From contig JAJRPF010000064.1 of NCBI GenBank assembly GCA_024280885.1, positions 39,735 through 103,734 of the forward strand: 64,000 nt of DNA. The letters are read 5' to 3'. This DNA comes from Planctomycetota bacterium (GTDB lineage: Bacteria > Planctomycetota > JAJSAM01 > JAJVHW01). Both the position numbers and the translations under genes were made by a program. Under the pieces are notes generated by a model that saw nothing but the letters and a program-made list of their open reading frames with translations, searched no databases and was not told the DNA's origin. Shown here piece by piece: positions 43,137 to 51,916 of the stretch. Position 1 is the stretch's first letter; every line of letters begins with the position of its first letter.

Positions 43137-44255
43137 TCAGTCCTGGTCGAACCCCGGCCAGCCCTCGCGTTTCGCGATGATCTCCAACAGTCGCGACATG
43201 ACCGGGTTCCCCTCGCTGTTCATCATGAACACGGCGCCGACCCGCTCCGTCTCGTGCGCGATGAGCAGCGACTCGAAGCCCTCGTTGTGACCGCTGTGCG
43301 CGAAGTACCGTTCGCCGTGCGGTCGTACCGGGGTCACGCCGAGGCCGTACTCGTCGTCGATTGGCGTCATCATGAGCTGCGCGCTGCGCTGCGTGAGCAC
43401 GACGCTGGACTCGCCGGCGAGTGCGTCCTGCAGTGCCATCGCGAACTTTGCCAGGTCCTCCGGCGTCGTCCAGAGCGACGCCGCGGCCATCTCCGGGTAC
43501 GTGTGGAACCCTCCCTCGACGACGTCACCGTCGGAGCGATGCCCGGCACTTGCAGCGCGAAGGCGCACGTTCGGGAGCGGGCACGTGAACGAACTCTGCG
43601 ACATCGCGATCGGCTCGAGAACGCGCGTGCGCATGAACCCGGCGAAGCGCTCACCCGAGACGTCTACGAGCGCCTGTTGGATGATGCAGTATCCACCGCC
43701 CGAGTAGCGGTACGCGCCGCCCGGAACCTTGTCCACAACGACCGCCTCGGAGTTCGTCGGCGGCGACCCGGAGAGCACTTGCACGAGTGTGGGTAGGGCT
43801 TCCCCGGCCGCGTAGCCACGGAACCCCGACACGGTCGTCCCCGCCGTATGACTGAGGAGTTGTCGGAGACTGACCGGCTCGCGGCCCGTGAAATGGTTGG
43901 TCGGGACCTGCCACGACGTCAAGACGGAGTTGATCGGAGCGTCGAGATCGAGCGACCCGTCCTGCACGGCAGTGAGGACAGCCGCGGCGGTCACCATCTT
44001 GCTGATCGATGCCGCCTGGAAGATCGTCGTGGTCGTGACGGGCTCGCGCGTTGCGGCGCTCTTGACGCCATAGGTCTCCAGCTGGATCACGTCGCCGCGA
44101 ATGATGGCGATGCTCACACCCGGCACGTCGTAGTGAGCCATCAGGGCTTCGATGTCGTGGAACTCGCGCGGACCCATGGACCAGCAGCCAGCCAGCGTCA
44201 CCGAGGCGACCAACACTGCACCGGCTAGTGCGCCACGCGTTCGGTCCAGAAGCAT
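43137..44255 (-). CDS. Beta-lactamase-family serine hydrolase, lipoprotein
   Basis: 372 residues from ATG 44255, chosen because GAAGGA lies upstream and the lipoprotein signal LAGAVLVASVTLAGCWS begins there. Lipobox L-A-G-C anchors it at Cys24. The class C beta-lactamase/esterase fold is shown by the active-site S-x-x-K (FQAASISKMVTAAAVL, Ser-Ile-Ser-Lys), the second motif Y-S-G (YRYSGGGYCIIQQAL) in place of Y-x-N, the LRQLLSHTAG block and the third motif H-S-G (YFAHSGHNEGFESL). Substrates could be peptides, esters or cell-wall pieces; true beta-lactamase activity is not implied. The gene is monocistronic and divergent from the small membrane gene at 44576. Confidence 0.88.
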   Translation of the reverse strand: MLLDRTRGALAGAVLVASVTLAGCWSMGPREFHDIEALMAHYDVPGVSIAIIRGDVIQLETYGVKSAATREPVTTTTIFQAASISKMVTAAAVLTAVQDGSLDLDAPINSVLTSWQVPTNHFTGREPVSLRQLLSHTAGTTVSGFRGYAAGEALPTLVQVLSGSPPTNSEAVVVDKVPGGAYRYSGGGYCIIQQALVDVSGERFAGFMRTRVLEPIAMSQSSFTCPLPNVRLRAASAGHRSDGDVVEGGFHTYPEMAAASLWTTPEDLAKFAMALQDALAGESSVVLTQRSAQLMMTPIDDEYGLGVTPVRPHGERYFAHSGHNEGFESLLIAHETERVGAVFMMNSEGNPVMSRLLEIIAKREGWPGFDQD

Positions 44256-44575
44256 GTGCTCGTTCCTTCGTGAGATCCGGGATCGATCGCGGCATCGGCC
44301 GATCCTCCACGCCATCTTCGGGGCCCGACCACCGACGGCGTAGCTTCCCCGGATGTGACACTGGACGCCGCGAGCGAGCGGTGTCAGCGGATGAGCCTTC
44401 GCGAGCGGGCGAGTGGGCGTGGCGGCCGCGGTCGGTCGCGATTGCGGGCGCTGACGATCTGCAACTTGTCGAGGCTGGCGACCCGTACGCGCATCGGTTG
44501 GGATCGTCACTAACGCGTTCGCAGCGCCTGGTGTTCAATACCACCGTGTGACGAACACAGGAGAGGAGGGTGCGC
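44256..44575. other. Divergent intergenic region
   Basis: It holds the upstream regions of the serine hydrolase (-) and the small membrane gene (+). I see no repeat-family member and no clear promoter pair. Confidence 0.4.
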
Positions 44576-44902
44576 ATGCTGAACGTGATCGCGACGGTCC
44601 TTGCGATGGGTGTCTCGTGGGGAGTCCTGATGCTCTCCATGCATATGCTCGCGCGCTTCGTGAACATCACCATCCCGGAGAACCCGGAGTGGGCGCTGAA
44701 GGTGGCCGCGCTTGTCGGGATCGGCGCCGGGTTGGAACTGATCCCGTGGGCCGGTTGGGTGATCAGCGTCGCGACGTACTGGTACCTGATGCGCAAGTGG
44801 TTCGATGCCGACCTGTGGGCGATCGTCTACGTCACTCTGATCGGTAACCTACTGACGATCGGCGCTGCGGCTGCCATCACAGCTGGAGCGAAGGCGCTCT
44901 GA
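44576..44902 (+). CDS. Small membrane protein, unknown
   Basis: 108 residues from ATG 44576, preceded by GAGGAGG at good spacing (GTG 44570 is too close to the ribosome-binding site). Three hydrophobic segments: LNVIATVLAMGVSWGVLMLS, ALKVAALVGIGAGLELIPWA together with GWVISVATYWYL, and IVYVTLIGNLLTIGAAAAIT. A charged loop MRKWFDADL separates the last two. No family is recognised. Confidence 0.65.
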   Translation: MLNVIATVLAMGVSWGVLMLSMHMLARFVNITIPENPEWALKVAALVGIGAGLELIPWAGWVISVATYWYLMRKWFDADLWAIVYVTLIGNLLTIGAAAAITAGAKAL

Positions 44903-45134
44903 TCGGATCGCGTCCGGCCACCGTTCTCGCGCGTCGTCCGTCTCGTGCCGCATGCGCTGCCGGTCTCCTCCTTCTCACCAATCGACAAGTACGAAGAACG
45001 GCGGCGGTTCATTCGAGGCGACGCGGAGGGCGGACTCGGAGCGACTCTTGCGACCGGAGCGGTGGATCGCGGGCCCTTGTCACGACCGGCGAAGCATGCG
45101 AGTGCGGATCGCAATGCGCGTTCGATCCCTCGCC

Positions 45135-45419
45135 TCAGCGGCAGCCGAATGCCGAGTCGCGGTTGAAGTACCACCTCTCGAGACGAACGCACGGGCGATA
45201 GACGCCGAGGAGCAGCGGGTTCGCTTGACCAGGCGCGAACATCTGAACACGCGGTCCGGCTCCAACCGGCACTCGCACGATCTCGCCACTTCCTCGCAAC
45301 GCAACGTATCCGGCGCCGTAGAGGGAGCCGGACACGAGGACTGTCAGAGCCATCCAATGCAGTGCCAGAGCGCGTCCAGGACGGCGCGGTGGTGGATGCG
45401 GAAGCGGCACGACTGTCAT
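45135..45419 (-). CDS. Small single-pass membrane protein, unknown
   Basis: 94 residues from ATG 45419. TACACT lies seven bases upstream (45427-45432 on the minus strand), as in other presumed leaderless genes, which fixes this start. After a Pro/Arg-rich cytoplasmic tail (VPLPHPPPRRPGRA) there is one helix (WMALTVLVSGSLYGAGYVAL), then a soluble tail with two Cys (VYRPCVRLERWYFNRDSAFG, CR at the end). The role is unknown. The REP-like half copy 45469-45490 lies just upstream. Confidence 0.5.
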   Translation of the reverse strand: MTVVPLPHPPPRRPGRALALHWMALTVLVSGSLYGAGYVALRGSGEIVRVPVGAGPRVQMFAPGQANPLLLGVYRPCVRLERWYFNRDSAFGCR

Positions 45420-45468
45420 CGCGTGGAGTGTACGCGAGGCGCTCGCGTGCGACGCTGCGCCATGTCGC

Positions 45469-45490
45469 GCCAGGATCAACTCGTCGGGTT
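45469..45490. repeat. REP-like half copy
   Basis: GCCAGGATCAACTCGTCGGG plus TT is identical over 22 bases with 51486-51507 and similar to an arm of the palindrome at 9207-9311. Confidence 0.6.
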
Positions 45491-45647
45491 CGCCGGCGCC
45501 CTTGCAGCGGAACGGACAACGATCATGACACCGGGGGCGTGGGCTGTTCGTAGTGCTTCGCCGCGTCCGTCTCAGGGCCCCCGGCGTGCAGCATCTCTCG
45601 CCGAGGATCACCCGAGGGGCTACCCGGCCTCAGCGCGAGGGCTGGTA

Positions 45648-45653
45648 GACTCC
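45648..45653 (+). promoter_or_regulatory. -10 box TAGACT
   Basis: GGTAGACTCCCG lies 15 bases before ATG 45668, with AGGAGG between. This gives a short leader with a ribosome-binding site and shows the hexamer in an ordinary promoter setting outside the repeats. Confidence 0.45.
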
Positions 45654-45667
45654 CGTCAGGAGGGACC

Positions 45668-46366
45668 ATGCGAAATGCGACGTTGCTACTCGGATCAGTC
45701 GCCGTTGCCCTGCTGATCGGCCTTGCCGCCGTCGCGAACGCGACGCAGCGCGAGAGCCTCCTCCAACTCTCGTGGCGAGGCGCCATTCCCAAGACTGGCG
45801 ATCCACTGCTCGTCTACATCAGCACCACAGAAGAGAGTCGGGACCAGGACCGTTTCGACGATGTCGTCATGGCGAACGAGTCGCTCCTGCTCGCGGCGAA
45901 GTTCTTCACGTGTGTGGAGATGTCGGACGACGACGCGCGGAAGCACCCGCTCTTCGCAGAGATCAAGATCAAGGCCCCCGTGATCGTGGCCTTCGACTCG
46001 ACGAGAGAGAAGCACGCCGTGGCAGGCGGTCGCGCCAGCGCGATGAAGGTCTATGGAGTGCTCTGCAAGGTCGGTCAGATCGACTACGAGACGAGCGTCG
46101 CCAAGACGGTTCGCGCCGCGCGAAATCTGCTGGGCAGCTTCGACCGGATCGACGCGGCGCAGGACGCTATCGGCATCAAGCAGACGCGTCTGGACGAGGC
46201 GCGCGGTGACGGGAATTCGGCGAAGATCCGCACGCTCCAGAAGGACATCGACAAGGACCAGGCGGCGATCGACGCGCTCGTCGAGAAGACCCAGACCCAT
46301 TGGAACGAGATCTGGGACCTGAAGCGGAAGAGGCGCGAGAGCGCGGAGGAGAAGGAGGCCGACTGA
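45668..46366 (+). CDS. Secreted protein, thioredoxin-like region without Cys motif plus coiled coil
   Basis: 232 residues from ATG 45668, with AGGAGGG upstream. Signal peptide: LLLGSVAVALLIGLAAVANA. Residues 30-130 (PKTGDPLLVYISTTEESRDQ, then KAPVIVAFDSTREKHAVAGG) have the order of strands and a cis-Pro-like A-P-V of a thioredoxin fold, but no C-x-x-C; only isolated Cys (FTCVEM, GVLCKVG) are present. Residues 165-232 are heptad-like and very charged (RTLQKDIDKDQAAIDALVEK, LKRKRRESAEEKEAD), a likely coiled coil. Compare the thioredoxin-fold gene at 57680, which also has a long charged helical tail. The function is unknown. Confidence 0.65.
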   Translation: MRNATLLLGSVAVALLIGLAAVANATQRESLLQLSWRGAIPKTGDPLLVYISTTEESRDQDRFDDVVMANESLLLAAKFFTCVEMSDDDARKHPLFAEIKIKAPVIVAFDSTREKHAVAGGRASAMKVYGVLCKVGQIDYETSVAKTVRAARNLLGSFDRIDAAQDAIGIKQTRLDEARGDGNSAKIRTLQKDIDKDQAAIDALVEKTQTHWNEIWDLKRKRRESAEEKEAD

Positions 46367-46591
46367 TCCGCCTCGGCGCATTGGGACTGCCGTGGCGCTG
46401 GTCGAGTCAGCTCCTGCACCGGCGGCCCGCGTCAGCGAACCTCGGCGCGGCTCTTGAGCATGTCGCCGCGAGAACGAGACGGGCCCCGTGCTCCGGATCG
46501 CGCGGGCCGTGGTGCCGAGCACCGTCCAGCGGCCGCCGCCTCAGAGAGGCGCGGCCGCATGGTGGTGCCGCGGCTGGTTATCGGTGGCGTC

Positions 46592-47365
46592 CTATTGGTT
46601 GCGGCCCGCCATGACGCCTCCGTCAACGTCCCAGATCGCACCGGTGACCCAGCTGGCGTCATCGGAGAGCAGGAAGTCGATCGCCGAAGCGACATCGTCC
46701 GCTCGTCCGACGCGCCCGATCGGGTGGAAGCTGTTGAAGCCCTGGAGCGTTTCCTCGATCGCGGCGGGCTCGATGAACGATCCGTAGATTGGTGTCACGA
46801 CGACCGCCGGGGAGACCGCGTTGACGCGGATCCCATCCTCGGCGAGTTCCATGGCGAGATGCTGTGTGAACGCGTGTAGGCCGGCTTTCGCCATCGAATA
46901 CGCCGACGACGGCGTTGCCTTCACGGCCTGCTTCGCCCACATCGAGCCGATGTTGACGATCGCGCCGCCGCCGTGCGCACGCATGTTGCGGGCGACGGCC
47001 TGGGTGATGCGGAACGTCGCGCGGTTCAGGTCGTGGTACGCGTCGTAGTCGTCCTCGGTGTGCTCAAGGAACGGCTTGGGGCTGAACGTGCCCGCCGCGT
47101 TCACGAGCGCGTCGTAGCGGGCGCCGTCGGCGTCGATCCGTTTGACCAGAGCTGCGACGTCCGCGGCGTCGCGCAGGTCAGCGCGGATCGGTGTGACGGT
47201 GCCGCGGGATGCGAGCTCCTTCGTCGACGCGTCGAGCTTCGTACCATTGCGTCCGACGATGTCGACGGCGTAGCCACGGTCGAGTAACCGCTTGGCCGTC
47301 GCCTCGCCCATGCCGCTCGTGCCTCCGACGATCAGGGCCCGCTTCTTGGATGTCGTGGTGGTCAT
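46592..47365 (-). CDS. SDR-family oxidoreductase
   Basis: 257 residues from ATG 47365 behind AGAGGAGA. It is a classical short-chain dehydrogenase: cofactor loop GGTSGMGEATAKRLLDRGYA (T-G-x-x-x-G-x-G variant), VGRNGTKLD at the second strand (Arg suggests NADP(H)), D-L-R-D at strand 4, NAAG, catalytic Ser in NIGSMWAKQ, and Y-x-x-x-K in AYSMAKAG. The C-terminus SPAVVVTPIYGSFIEP binds substrate. The substrate is unknown. The TetR gene at 47464 is upstream on the same strand, and an operator-like repeat (47402-47420) lies at the promoter, so this is probably its target. Confidence 0.9.
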   Translation of the reverse strand: MTTTTSKKRALIVGGTSGMGEATAKRLLDRGYAVDIVGRNGTKLDASTKELASRGTVTPIRADLRDAADVAALVKRIDADGARYDALVNAAGTFSPKPFLEHTEDDYDAYHDLNRATFRITQAVARNMRAHGGGAIVNIGSMWAKQAVKATPSSAYSMAKAGLHAFTQHLAMELAEDGIRVNAVSPAVVVTPIYGSFIEPAAIEETLQGFNSFHPIGRVGRADDVASAIDFLLSDDASWVTGAIWDVDGGVMAGRNQ

Positions 47366-47401
47366 TTCTGGTCTCCTCTGACGATCTCGTCGTCTTGTCT
47401 A

Positions 47402-47420
47402 TATCTATGCGTGGATAGGT
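47402..47420. promoter_or_regulatory. Candidate TetR operator at SDR promoter
   Basis: TATCTATGCGTGGATAGGT has arms CTAT/ATAG and resembles the perfect palindrome at 48044-48057, though the spacing differs. It lies about 40-55 bases before the SDR start, with a -10-like TAGACA nearby on the minus strand. Confidence 0.4.
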
Positions 47421-47463
47421 TCTGGGATGTGGACGACGGGGCACGTGCTCCGTCGTTCGAAAA

Positions 47464-48036
47464 TCAGGACTTGAAGAGTGGCTTCATCGCGCGCTCGACT
47501 GCGTTCACCGGCTCGGTCGAGCCGATTGCGCGGGCGTGGATCAGCGCGCCCTGCAGCGCAGACACCAGCATCGAGGCAAGTGTTCTCGCACCGCCGCCCG
47601 ATGGGATCTCGCCCGCCCGCCGACCTGCGGAGATCGTCTGCTCCAGCCAGGCAATGCTGCGATCCAGATACGCGTGGACCTGCGGGCGGAGCGCATCCGG
47701 CAGAGTGCCGATATCGGCCGCCATCGCGCCGCAGAGACAGATGCGATCGCCCGTCGCAGCAGTCTCGCGGTAGAGGTCCACGAAACGCGCCAACCGCTTG
47801 CGAGCGGTGCGCGACTCGCGGTCGATCTCGGCCAACGCCTCGTCCAGTTGTTCCGAGTAACGCGTCAAGAGCGCGCTCGCCAGATCGGCCTTGGTGGGGA
47901 AGTGGTAGTGGATGCTGGCCGTCTTGATGCCGACGACGTCCGCGAGATCGCGGTAGCTGAATGCATTGAAGCCGCGACGCTGTACGAGAGAAGCGGCGAC
48001 GTCCAGAAGTCGCTCGGCGGTGTTCGCGGATGTCAT
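47464..48036 (-). CDS. TetR-family repressor of the SDR gene
   Basis: 190 residues from ATG 48036. The N-terminal HTH is typical: TAERLLDVAASLVQRRGFNA, FSYRDLADVVGIKTASIHYH, FPTKADLASALL. The C-terminal domain contains DRICLCGAMAADIGTLPDAL, a Cys-rich helix also known from regulators that respond to electrophiles or oxidants (that link is from memory). The -10 box TAGGTT is six bases from ATG, and the palindrome 48044-48057 overlaps it, so autorepression is expected. The downstream gene is the SDR at 46592-47365. Confidence 0.88.
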   Translation of the reverse strand: MTSANTAERLLDVAASLVQRRGFNAFSYRDLADVVGIKTASIHYHFPTKADLASALLTRYSEQLDEALAEIDRESRTARKRLARFVDLYRETAATGDRICLCGAMAADIGTLPDALRPQVHAYLDRSIAWLEQTISAGRRAGEIPSGGGARTLASMLVSALQGALIHARAIGSTEPVNAVERAMKPLFKS

Positions 48037-48043
48037 GAAGGCA

Positions 48044-48057
48044 ACCTATGCATAGGT
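48044..48057. promoter_or_regulatory. TetR autoregulatory operator
   Basis: ACCTATGCATAGGT is a perfect 14-bp palindrome eight bases before the TetR start codon. It overlaps the presumed -10 TAGGTT (minus strand, 48043-48048), so bound repressor would block its own leaderless promoter. Confidence 0.6.
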
Positions 48058-48157
48058 AGGTTAGCAGTCAAGGACTAAGTTCGGCTCCCGCGCAGATCCC
48101 ATCCGCGAGCCCGTTCGACGGGGCACGGGAATGCCAACGTCACGGGGGTCCGGTCGG

Positions 48158-51100
48158 CTACTCGGACGAGCGCGTGTTGGGTTCGACGTCTTCACCCGTC
48201 CTGCTCGCGTCCGCTTCGGCGGATACCACGCGTGCCCGCTCAAGTCGCAGCACCGTCGGCGCCTCCGCGGAACCCCGACCGTCCACGTCGACCGAGGCGG
48301 TCTGCAGCAGGGGATGCTCGGCCCGAATTGTGACCGGCACGGAGCCCGGAATGCGGACCGCGAAGCGCCCGTCGGGTCGGACGCGGTCCTGACCGTACTC
48401 TCGTCGCCGAATGGGACGATCGATCCGCTCGCCATGAACGCTGAGCACGACATCGTCAGCCGCGATGCCGTCAGGGAACTCGACGATCCCGCGCAGCCAC
48501 GTCGCACGCGACAGGTCGAGAACGCCAAGGTCCGTCGTGGCCCCGGCGGCGGCCTCGACCGCGATCGTCACGAGGCCGGACTCCGTATCCTTCAGTCGAT
48601 ACCGGCCGGGCAGAAGGCCGACGATCGAGACGCGTCCCGCCGGGCCGAGATGCAGCGCGCGGCCCGGCGCAGCCGGTTGCCAGATCCTGCCCGATGGGCC
48701 CAACGTCTCGAGCGAGATCGTCATGTTGCCATCGGTCGGCGAGAGCACGCGCCCGGTCACGTGCGCGCCCGATGTCAGGTCCACGCCGATTCGCTTCGCC
48801 GGTGCAGGAGGGAGCGTGAACGTCGCGGGCGTGTACCCACGGGCCAGCAGGTGGACCGTCATGTCGGCGTCGGGACTCGGAGGTCGGGCGACGATGTCGA
48901 GCGTTCCGTTCATGGGGTCCTCGGCAATGATGTGGATCCAGGCCTGTCCGAAGCGGATCTCACTCGGCAGACCGGGAACGCCGTCGAGTCGGATCTGCAG
49001 CGTCGTCGTGCGACTCGGCGGTACGACGACCGTCGCGCTCCCATTGTGTGTTCTGAGATCTGCCGTGCCGACGTCAAGAGCGGCCGGCGCATCCCCGAGG
49101 AGCAAGATGTCGTAGACCTCCGGCGGAAGAGAGCCCAGGCGCGCTACGCCCTCGTTGTCGGTCACGGCGATCGCCGGAAGTCGCGGTCCCCATCGGCCCT
49201 GATCGAGATGGCGCCTGAGCGCGACGCGCTCTCCTGCGAGCGGGGCGCCACGCATCGAGACGACGCGTACGTCCAGTTGCCGCGTCGGGTGGAATTGAAC
49301 GGTGCCCGTCGCGCCGCCCTTGCGCGTGACGTCGAGCGCTGCGATCGCGTCGCCATGAAGCACGAACACGTGCGCGGAACCGCTCGTGCCGAGCCCCTCC
49401 AGAACGACGTGGCCGTTCTGCACCGTGGCCTTCGCAGATGCCGGAAGCGGAGCCTGCGCTCGTGCGGGAAGCAGCCGGAGTGCGGTGCCGTGTTCGGGTG
49501 AACGAGTCTCTCCGGGGAGGATGCGCCAGCGGTGGCTTGCAGCGTCCGGGACGTCGATCGACGCGTGGGTCACGTCGCGCGGCAACAATGCCATTGGCAG
49601 CGTCCACGAGTGTTCGCCTACAGCTGGCTTCCGCAAGTGCACGGTCACGCTCACGGTGGAACTGAGCCCCGCGATGACGGTGCGACCGTCGTCATCGGTC
49701 GGGGGGATTGCGAGCGGAGGCACGACGGGAAGTCGGAAGTTGTCCCTGCCCGTGGACAGGACATACTCGACGTGAAGATCGGCTCCGACAACCGGGCGCC
49801 CATCCGGTTGTTGCGTGACGTTGACGCGGATGTCTCGGCGCGACAGGGTCACGTCAAGGGACGCCGGAGCCAGCCCGACCCCGACGGCTGCCACGGCGCG
49901 CCCGCCGACGCTGTCGTACGCCTGCACGATGTAGTCGCCGAGTGGCAGCGACTCGATCGAGACCTCACCGTCGGCATTCGCGAACTGGCGCAGTACGACG
50001 GTCGTGAGGATGTGCAGCGGTTCGTGTCTTCCCTGGGCGAGGAGCGCGACGGTTGCTCCCGGGACCGGGCGTGCATCGGCGAACACGCGGATGCGGAGCC
50101 GCGAAACGGGCTCAAGAATGATCGTCCCGATGTCCAGCTGCTCAGAGTCGGGCGGTGGCGCCGTGACGAGGGCGCCCGTTCCGCCCACGTGTGTTACGTG
50201 GATCGCGATGCGGTCGTCCGGGCCGAGGCTCTCGGGGAACTGCGCAACCAGCGTGAACCGCCCGTCTGTGTCCGTGTTCGTCGTCTGCATGTCGTCCCCC
50301 GCGGAGGACACGGACACAACGGCTCCGCTGACGGGGTGGCGCCCATCGCCGACGACACGGCCCACAATCTGTATGCCGCCAGGGAGTTCGGTCGTGGGCG
50401 TGTCTCTCGCAACGGCGGTCGAGTCGACGGCCAAAGGCGACCGCGCCCGAGTCGCCGATTCGTGCTCCCGTACCGCCTCGTCTGCCGGCTCTTCCGCGAC
50501 CGTCAACACGTCCGCGCGCTTGCGTGCGGGATCGTCGTCGGTCCTCCACGCGATCGCTCCAATGGCGACGGCGATGGCAACCGTGGCAAGCACCAACATG
50601 TTCTTCGTTGCGGACAAGGCGAGCACTCCTGCTGTGACCGCGCTCGGAGCCGCGGACCCGGATCGGGTGCCACTCGAGCGCGTCGGTGTGTGATCTCGAG
50701 CATCGGGCGATCGATGGGCCGCGTCGCCGAGGAACGCCCGCGCCCACGTTCGTCGCCAGCGTGGCTCCGCCGCGTCGAGTTCGGATCGGAGAATGGCGAT
50801 CCCTCGGTGGATGCGTGTCCGCACGGTCGCGGGCGGTGTCCCGTCGAGGTGCGCGATCTCGTGCGCGGGGAGACCGTCGAGAAAGTGCAGGAGGAGCGTG
50901 CGCCGATAGGGCTCCGGCATTCCCAATAGGTGTCGCACGGCCTGGGCGGCCAACTCGCCGCGGGCGACCAACTCGTCAGTTGGGGGTGCCGACCCGCGCC
51001 CCGAGGCAGCCGTCTCCCACCGGCGGCGCCGCACCGAACTCCGCAGGGCTTGTCGCGCCACGTTGCGCGCCACTCCGAGAATCCATGGCGTTCGTCGTCG

Positions 51101-51265
51101 TATGGGGACGCCGTCCGCTGTCCACGCACGAGTCAGCGTCTCCTGCGTGACGTCCTCGGCCAGATGCTCGTCGCCGACGAGCCGGAGGGCCAGGGCCCGG
51201 ATGGCGGTCGTGTGCCGAAGCAGCTCGGTAGGCGTCCAATGCGTTTCGTCGGTCATCTCGGTCAT
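48158..51265 (-). CDS. Membrane-tethered ECF sigma factor with Cpd-like repeats
   Basis: About 1,035 residues from ATG 51265 (GTG 51295 is an alternative; neither has a strong ribosome-binding site). Sigma region 2: IRALALRLVGDEHLAEDVTQ, ETLTRAW, then PWILGVARNVARQALR. Region 4: LGMPEPYRRTLLLHFLDGLP, AHEIAHLDGTPPATVRTRIH. One transmembrane helix follows (NMLVLATVAIAVAIGAIAW). The outer part has about six Cpd modules (IVGRVVGDGRHPVSGAVVSV, IRVNVTQQPDGRPVVGADLH, LDVRVVSMRGAPLAGERVAL) and ends in a basic, acidic-mixed tail (TRSSE). It is more divergent than the copies at 3621 and 32840. It belongs to the same paralogous set. No anti-sigma gene is adjacent. Confidence 0.87.
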   Translation of the reverse strand: MTEMTDETHWTPTELLRHTTAIRALALRLVGDEHLAEDVTQETLTRAWTADGVPIRRRTPWILGVARNVARQALRSSVRRRRWETAASGRGSAPPTDELVARGELAAQAVRHLLGMPEPYRRTLLLHFLDGLPAHEIAHLDGTPPATVRTRIHRGIAILRSELDAAEPRWRRTWARAFLGDAAHRSPDARDHTPTRSSGTRSGSAAPSAVTAGVLALSATKNMLVLATVAIAVAIGAIAWRTDDDPARKRADVLTVAEEPADEAVREHESATRARSPLAVDSTAVARDTPTTELPGGIQIVGRVVGDGRHPVSGAVVSVSSAGDDMQTTNTDTDGRFTLVAQFPESLGPDDRIAIHVTHVGGTGALVTAPPPDSEQLDIGTIILEPVSRLRIRVFADARPVPGATVALLAQGRHEPLHILTTVVLRQFANADGEVSIESLPLGDYIVQAYDSVGGRAVAAVGVGLAPASLDVTLSRRDIRVNVTQQPDGRPVVGADLHVEYVLSTGRDNFRLPVVPPLAIPPTDDDGRTVIAGLSSTVSVTVHLRKPAVGEHSWTLPMALLPRDVTHASIDVPDAASHRWRILPGETRSPEHGTALRLLPARAQAPLPASAKATVQNGHVVLEGLGTSGSAHVFVLHGDAIAALDVTRKGGATGTVQFHPTRQLDVRVVSMRGAPLAGERVALRRHLDQGRWGPRLPAIAVTDNEGVARLGSLPPEVYDILLLGDAPAALDVGTADLRTHNGSATVVVPPSRTTTLQIRLDGVPGLPSEIRFGQAWIHIIAEDPMNGTLDIVARPPSPDADMTVHLLARGYTPATFTLPPAPAKRIGVDLTSGAHVTGRVLSPTDGNMTISLETLGPSGRIWQPAAPGRALHLGPAGRVSIVGLLPGRYRLKDTESGLVTIAVEAAAGATTDLGVLDLSRATWLRGIVEFPDGIAADDVVLSVHGERIDRPIRRREYGQDRVRPDGRFAVRIPGSVPVTIRAEHPLLQTASVDVDGRGSAEAPTVLRLERARVVSAEADASRTGEDVEPNTRSSE

Positions 51266-51655
51266 AGGTTCCCGCTCGCGATGCCGGCGTTTCACTCATT
51301 CCTGTTCGCGCCGAGATTCGTCCAGCGTCACGTCGTGTGGCTTGCGACGGAGGCGGATCATCAGCACGAAGGTCAACGTGCGTGACGGCGAGAGGTTCGA
51401 CGCCCCGCGGGGACTGTCTCGCGCTGGGACGGGCGCGTAGAGTGGCGGGGGCGGGGAGGTGTTCGATGTTCGATCGCCAGACCGTGCCAGGATCAACTCG
51501 TCGGGTTGGACGCTCCACTTCTTGCCAGGCTCGTCGGTTCTCTCAGTGAATCGCTCGATGCAGCCTTCGACCGTCTCATGCGGCCTCGCGCGCGCCGCAC
51601 AGCGCTCGAACGCAAGAGCAAGCAGACCGCGCGGCACGAGAAAGTGAGTGACGAG
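51266..51655. other. Divergent intergenic region with REP-like half copy
   Basis: It contains the REP-like half copy 51486-51507 and the upstream region of the sigma-Cpd gene (-). A minus-strand open frame covering 51296-51940 lacks protein-like composition and is discounted. Confidence 0.4.
51486..51507. repeat. REP-like half copy
   Basis: Identical over 22 bases to 45469-45490. The wider match to 25852-25897 includes GTGCCAGG and, after the core, ACGCT. Confidence 0.6.
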
Positions 51656-51916
51656 ATGGCGACGAGCATGAACCCAATGTTGCGTCGCGTCCTCTGGGCG
51701 GAGACGTCGGACACGCACTTCCCTTACACCGCTCAGGTGGGCGGGGAGCGATGGACGCTGCGGATCAATGACTTCCCAGACGAGCCGCTCTACACGCTGT
51801 TCGTTGGTCAGCGTCCTCTCCAGGACATCGAGGAGTGGCCCTCGACCTGGGTGCGACCCACTGGCAGTACCACTCCGGATGGTGCACACCGCGGACCGCT
51901 GTCGCCTCCGCAGTGA
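51656..51916 (+). CDS. Small hypothetical protein
   Basis: About 86 residues from ATG 51656 (the frame is open further upstream, but that part is Arg-rich and lies over repeat DNA). The sequence (MATSMNPMLRRVLWAETSDT, FPYTAQVGGERWTLRINDFP, DEPLYTLFVGQRPLQDIEEW) is protein-like, with several aromatic residues. A closing Pro/Gly-rich tail ends at 51916. No signal peptide and no family. Confidence 0.45.
   Translation: MATSMNPMLRRVLWAETSDTHFPYTAQVGGERWTLRINDFPDEPLYTLFVGQRPLQDIEEWPSTWVRPTGSTTPDGAHRGPLSPPQ

Noticed and set aside
43137..44510. Longer start for the serine hydrolase (GTG/ATG near 44510)
   Set aside because: The extra 85 residues are Arg/Pro-rich and would bury the lipoprotein signal; the ATG at 44255 has a Shine-Dalgarno sequence and a lipobox directly after it.
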